The position numbers and the translations under genes are program-made. Below the pieces are notes generated by a model, which had not been told where the DNA came from, did no database searches, and saw only the letters and a program-made list of their open reading frames with translations. A stretch of DNA of 37,523 nucleotides, taken from contig WQXU01000024.1 of the NCBI GenBank assembly GCA_009781635.1, positions 1 to 37,523 on the forward strand. The letters are read 5' to 3'. The stretch comes from Treponema sp. (GTDB lineage Bacteria > Spirochaetota > Spirochaetia > Treponematales > Breznakiellaceae). This document shows positions 34,054-37,523 of the stretch, piece by piece (position 1 is the stretch's first letter; every line of letters starts with the position of its first letter).

Positions 34054-37000
34054 ATGAAAAACAACAGCACAAAAAACATTTTTGCATTGCTTGCATGCAT
34101 TATGTTTGCATTCGTTTTTTTTACAACCTGCCATAACCCAATTATGGAAAGCTGGTGGGACAATCAGGACAGGCAGACTTCTTCTGAAACCCGTGAATAT
34201 CACATTGTAAATTTCAATGTGAACGGAGGAGATCCATTTATAGAAAGCCAGTTGATAGTCCATGAAGGCAAAATCTCAAAGGTTCCTGCTATTACTAAAG
34301 CTCATTACGGGTTTGCAGGGTGGTTTAATAATACAAGCCTTTCAGGATATGCATGGGACTTTGATAAGGATACAGTATCAAATGATTTAGTCCTGTTCGC
34401 CGGATGGGTTCCTGTCTCCTACGTTGTAGAATTTGATGCAAAAGGCGGCTCATATGAAGAAAATGGCGAAGAAAAAATACCTGCTCCTCAATTTCTTCTT
34501 TACGGAACAAGGGTGAAAGAACCTCCTGCGATAAATCTTACAGCTCAGGGTTTCGGCGGCTGGTATAAAGATGATGCGTATACAAATGCTTGGAATTTCG
34601 CCTCAGACACAATAAACGAAAATATGAAATTATATGCAAGATGGAACAATGTTTACCGTACAGTCACGTTCAATTCAAACGGCGGACTTCCCCACCCTAA
34701 GGAACAGCTTATAGCTTTAGGAGGAAGAGTTGTAACGCCGCCGCCTATGAGCCTTGCAGGTCATTTCTTTGACGGCTGGTTTATGGATGAGGATCTTATG
34801 CAACTGTGGAATTTCGCTGCGGCTGTTGAAAATAACATGACCCTTTACGCTAAATGGGCTCCCATTCCTGTTTCAGTAACATTCATTACAAATGACGGAA
34901 TGCCCATCCCTTCAGCTCAGGCAATTTTAGCGGGAACTTCGGCGCACGAACCTGTTCCTATAACCCGTGAGGGACATGCCTTCGGCGGCTGGTTTGATGA
35001 TATTAGTTTTAATAATGAATGGGATTTTACCTATCCTGTAAATTCAAATTTGATCTTATACGCAAGGTGGGTACCAAGACCATGTACCGTAACATTTGCA
35101 GCAAACGGCGGTGAACCTTCACCTCCCAATCAATTGCTTGTTACAGGAACAATGATTAAAGAACCGCCGGTTATGAGTCTTGAAGGGCATGGTTTTGGCG
35201 GCTGGTATACAAGCGCAGACTTCTCAGGAAGCGCCTGGAACTTTGCTGCGGATAAAGTGCTCAATGATATAAACCTGTATGCAAGATGGAATACTCTCTA
35301 CCATGCAGTCTTTTTCAATTCAAAGGGCGGATTTCCTGAACCATCGAGCCAGCTTGTTGCCTCCGGGGGAAGGATCGTAGCTCCTCCAGCAATGAGTCTT
35401 GAAGGATATGGTTTTGGCGGCTGGTTTGCAGATGAGGATTATACTCAACCATGGAATTTCATAAGCGGTACAGTAAATAGCAATATGACCCTGTATGCTA
35501 AATGGGACACTAATCATCATACTGTTACATTTGTTGCAAATGAAGGCACCCCCGCTCCCGCACAGCAGCTTGTTGCCCATGGTTCGGATGTTACAACCCC
35601 TTCTCCCATGACAAGAGAGGGTTTTAGTTTCGGCGGCTGGTTTACAGATACAGGCTTTACAGACGAGTGGAGCTTCACCCTGGGTACAGTAACAGAACCT
35701 CTGACCCTTTACGCAAAATGGGACAGGAATATCTATAAAGTACTGTTCGATCCCAAGGGCGGATTACCAACTCCGGAACCGCTTCTGCAATTTGTGGCTT
35801 ACATGGGAATGGTCACAGAACCCCTGCCAATGAGCCGTGACGGACATGGCTTCGGCGGCTGGTTTTTAAAAGACGGTACTGCAGATAACGACTGGGGAGA
35901 GCGATGGAATTTCTTCTCGCGTATGACAGGTTTTGTAACAGAGGATATAGTTCTGTATGCAAAATGGGATTTAAACCGCCATAACTTTACTTTTATTGCA
36001 AACGGCGGCTCTCCTGCTCCTTCATCACAAGTTGTTGCTTTTAATTCATACGCTACAAGACCTGCGTCCATGGAAAGAAGCGGCCATCATTTCGGCGGCT
36101 GGTTTTTAAATGAGGATTTCTCCGGTGATTCATGGAACTTTGTAAACACTCCGGTTACAGATGATCTTACCCTTTACGCCTGGTGGATTCCGGATCATCT
36201 TATAGTTACATTTAACGCAAATGGCGGCTCTCCTGTTCCGGGAGTTCAGCATGTTATTTCCGGTTCCGGAGCAGCAAGCCCGGCGCCCATAACAAGGGAT
36301 GGCTTTACATTCGGCGGCTGGTTTAGTGATGCGGTTTTTTTAGGCAATGCGTGGAACTTTTCAACGGACATTGTATCAACAGATATGATTCTTCACGCCA
36401 AGTGGGAACGAAACCCGGCAGTATATACCGTAACATTTGAAGCTGACGGCGGTACACCTGCCCCGAATAATCAGTTAGTTGTTGAGGGCGTAAAACTTGT
36501 TGAACCACTGTCCATGTTAAAACCATTTCCTGGCGGAGGTTTTTACGGTTTCGGCGGCTGGTTTACAAATCCGGCTTTTACAGGCGAGCCATGGGTCTTT
36601 TTAAGAGAGACTGTTAATGAAAATATAACCTTGTATGCCAAATGGGGCATGCCTGTCAGCAGAGTAATATTTGAAGCAAATGAGGGAACTCCGGCTCCGG
36701 AAGATCAATATATAATTCAAGGTTCCAAGGTAAAGGAACCTCTTGCAATGAGCAGGGAAGGTTATCATTTTGGCGGCTGGTTTAATGCGAATTCTGTTTT
36801 TATCGGCAATGCCTGGAACTTCACTGACGGTATTGTTACTACAGATGAACTAAGACTGTATGCAAGATGGATCCCGAATGAGATTCCGCCCACAGAAATT
36901 ATACAGAGGGTAAGGATTCATGGGGTTTACTATGTAGATTTTGCGGGGAATTCGATTGTATACAATGGTCCTCCCGGCCCCGGCGCTTCCACCTGGCTTA

Positions 37001-37347
37001 CTCAAATACAAATAGATGCAAACAATGCTGCTATTCAAAATGTAGTAAATATTATGCTTGCTCATCCGGATTTCATACTTCAATTATCAGGCCATGCCAA
37101 TCCTACTGTACCTGGCCCTGGGCAGCCTGGTTATAATCAATCTGTATGGGAGCAGGAACTTAGAGATTTGGAGGATATCAGCGGGAAAAGAGCAAATACT
37201 GTACTTAATGTGTTTCTAAACAGGAGTATACCAGAAGATCAAATGATAAACGCAGGTTATAATGACAGGCTTTACGGCGACGGCAGCCGCGGAAGCCTTA
37301 ACCGTACCGTTGAGATAATAATTATTGAGTATCTGCCTCTTAAATAG
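34054..37347 (+). CDS. giant lipoprotein with twelve InlB-type B-repeats and an OmpA-like C-terminus
   Basis: I start at ATG 34054 (1097 residues), placed after GAGGTG; an in-frame GTG at 34048 lies in that site. The signal ends in FFTTC (Cys26 lipidated). Twelve Listeria-Bacteroides repeats of about 70-80 residues follow, each with VTF..NGG.P.P at the start, GFGGWF in the middle and LYAKW at the end. After about residue 945 comes an OmpA-like domain: VDFAGNS, LQLSGHAN at 1009-1016, SGKRANTV with Arg1046, and LNRTVEIII with Arg1084. Such domains normally bind peptidoglycan, but the Asp after GH-T/A is Asn1016 here. It is probably a surface adhesin or stalk tied to the cell wall. Confidence 0.88.
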   Translation: MKNNSTKNIFALLACIMFAFVFFTTCHNPIMESWWDNQDRQTSSETREYHIVNFNVNGGDPFIESQLIVHEGKISKVPAITKAHYGFAGWFNNTSLSGYAWDFDKDTVSNDLVLFAGWVPVSYVVEFDAKGGSYEENGEEKIPAPQFLLYGTRVKEPPAINLTAQGFGGWYKDDAYTNAWNFASDTINENMKLYARWNNVYRTVTFNSNGGLPHPKEQLIALGGRVVTPPPMSLAGHFFDGWFMDEDLMQLWNFAAAVENNMTLYAKWAPIPVSVTFITNDGMPIPSAQAILAGTSAHEPVPITREGHAFGGWFDDISFNNEWDFTYPVNSNLILYARWVPRPCTVTFAANGGEPSPPNQLLVTGTMIKEPPVMSLEGHGFGGWYTSADFSGSAWNFAADKVLNDINLYARWNTLYHAVFFNSKGGFPEPSSQLVASGGRIVAPPAMSLEGYGFGGWFADEDYTQPWNFISGTVNSNMTLYAKWDTNHHTVTFVANEGTPAPAQQLVAHGSDVTTPSPMTREGFSFGGWFTDTGFTDEWSFTLGTVTEPLTLYAKWDRNIYKVLFDPKGGLPTPEPLLQFVAYMGMVTEPLPMSRDGHGFGGWFLKDGTADNDWGERWNFFSRMTGFVTEDIVLYAKWDLNRHNFTFIANGGSPAPSSQVVAFNSYATRPASMERSGHHFGGWFLNEDFSGDSWNFVNTPVTDDLTLYAWWIPDHLIVTFNANGGSPVPGVQHVISGSGAASPAPITRDGFTFGGWFSDAVFLGNAWNFSTDIVSTDMILHAKWERNPAVYTVTFEADGGTPAPNNQLVVEGVKLVEPLSMLKPFPGGGFYGFGGWFTNPAFTGEPWVFLRETVNENITLYAKWGMPVSRVIFEANEGTPAPEDQYIIQGSKVKEPLAMSREGYHFGGWFNANSVFIGNAWNFTDGIVTTDELRLYARWIPNEIPPTEIIQRVRIHGVYYVDFAGNSIVYNGPPGPGASTWLTQIQIDANNAAIQNVVNIMLAHPDFILQLSGHANPTVPGPGQPGYNQSVWEQELRDLEDISGKRANTVLNVFLNRSIPEDQMINAGYNDRLYGDGSRGSLNRTVEIIIIEYLPLK
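34198..36876 (+). repeat. twelve tandem B-repeats, about 220 bases each
   Basis: Twelve consecutive coding units share the start ACATTT..GC.AA.GGCGG, the middle TTCGGCGGCTGGTTT and the end TATGCAAAATGG. Copies differ widely in sequence and slightly in length (one near 35860-35920 carries an insert of about ten residues), so they are old rather than freshly amplified. Confidence 0.9.
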
Positions 37348-37361
37348 ATTTTTCACTCAAG

Positions 37362-37401
37362 ATTCAAGGCATGGAAGTCACGAAGCTTTCATGCCTTGAA
37401 T
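37362..37401. terminator. strong hairpin after the repeat lipoprotein gene
   Basis: A perfect 12-base stem, ATTCAAGGCATG (37362-37373) with CATGCCTTGAAT (37390-37401), lies 15 bases after the stop codon. No T run follows on the plus strand, so it may be a terminator of non-standard type or an mRNA-protecting hairpin. Confidence 0.5.
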
Positions 37402-37433
37402 TACATTTGCGGCCTAGAAGACTTGAAGCCTCC

Positions 37434-37501
37434 AATGCCTCACATCCTGTTCGGCATTTACGGCCCGCCTCAGGCTGCTGGCGGTGTACATCCTGTACAC
37501 C
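37434..37501. repeat. paired hairpins sharing the core ACATCCTGT
   Basis: Two inverted repeats, AATGCC/GGCATT (37434-37458) and GGTGTACA/TGTACACC (37483-37501), each enclose or include ACATCCTGT, and each is followed by TTACGG. No open frame is evident. This looks like part of a dispersed non-coding repeat that runs off the right edge. Confidence 0.5.
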
Positions 37502-37523
37502 TTCCCTCCCTTACGGTCGGCGC

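Overview
The window looks like chromosomal DNA of a spirochaete, most likely a host-associated Treponema or close relative. The evidence is: the block tamB-bamA-skp-mutS in one operon (from memory the same order as TP0325-TP0328 of T. pallidum); a giant GreA of about 930 residues like those of Treponema and Borrelia; spirochaetal lipoproteins with relaxed lipoboxes; and a large secreted protein of Listeria-Bacteroides (InlB B-type) repeats. The base composition is moderately AT-rich. I saw no tRNA, rRNA, CRISPR array, phage or insertion sequence. Almost all of the window is dense housekeeping DNA, with accessory surface proteins at the two ends.

Layout. 1-2157: the tail of a secreted protein, a nested inverted repeat, a PHP-domain lipoprotein and a two-way terminator. 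5999-2156 (minus): a three-gene envelope operon (secreted TPR protein, lipoprotein, TPR membrane protein), with rpe just upstream. 6068-11397 (plus): TPR protein, giant greA, VWA-domain membrane protein. 12721-11381 (minus): dihydroorotase, overlapping the VWA gene tail to tail. 23951-12807 (minus): tamB, bamA, skp, mutS, comF. 24059-25326 (plus): tmk and a hypothetical exported protein. 28108-25335 (minus): a SUMF1-domain protein and ligA. 28253-32020 (plus): purL, facing purH (33679-32042, minus). 34054-37347 (plus): a lipoprotein with twelve B-type repeats and an OmpA-like end, then a hairpin-rich non-coding edge.

How the genes fit together. TamB, BamA and Skp build the outer membrane. MutS and LigA serve DNA repair and replication, and both end in a possible sliding-clamp peptide. 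PurL and PurH carry out steps 4 and 9-10 of purine synthesis; PyrC and Tmk belong to pyrimidine synthesis.

The two most notable observations are these. (1) The glutaminase domain of PurL is intact in outline but has lost both its catalytic Cys (now Gly1100) and catalytic His (now Arg1167), so this enzyme probably cannot use glutamine by itself. (2) The first genes of many transcription units have a good -10 box only 5-7 bases before the start codon (secreted TPR gene, rpe, pyrC, tmk, ligA, SUMF1 gene), which predicts leaderless mRNAs. Several operon-internal genes (greA, bamA, skp) and the purL and surface-protein genes have ordinary Shine-Dalgarno sites.
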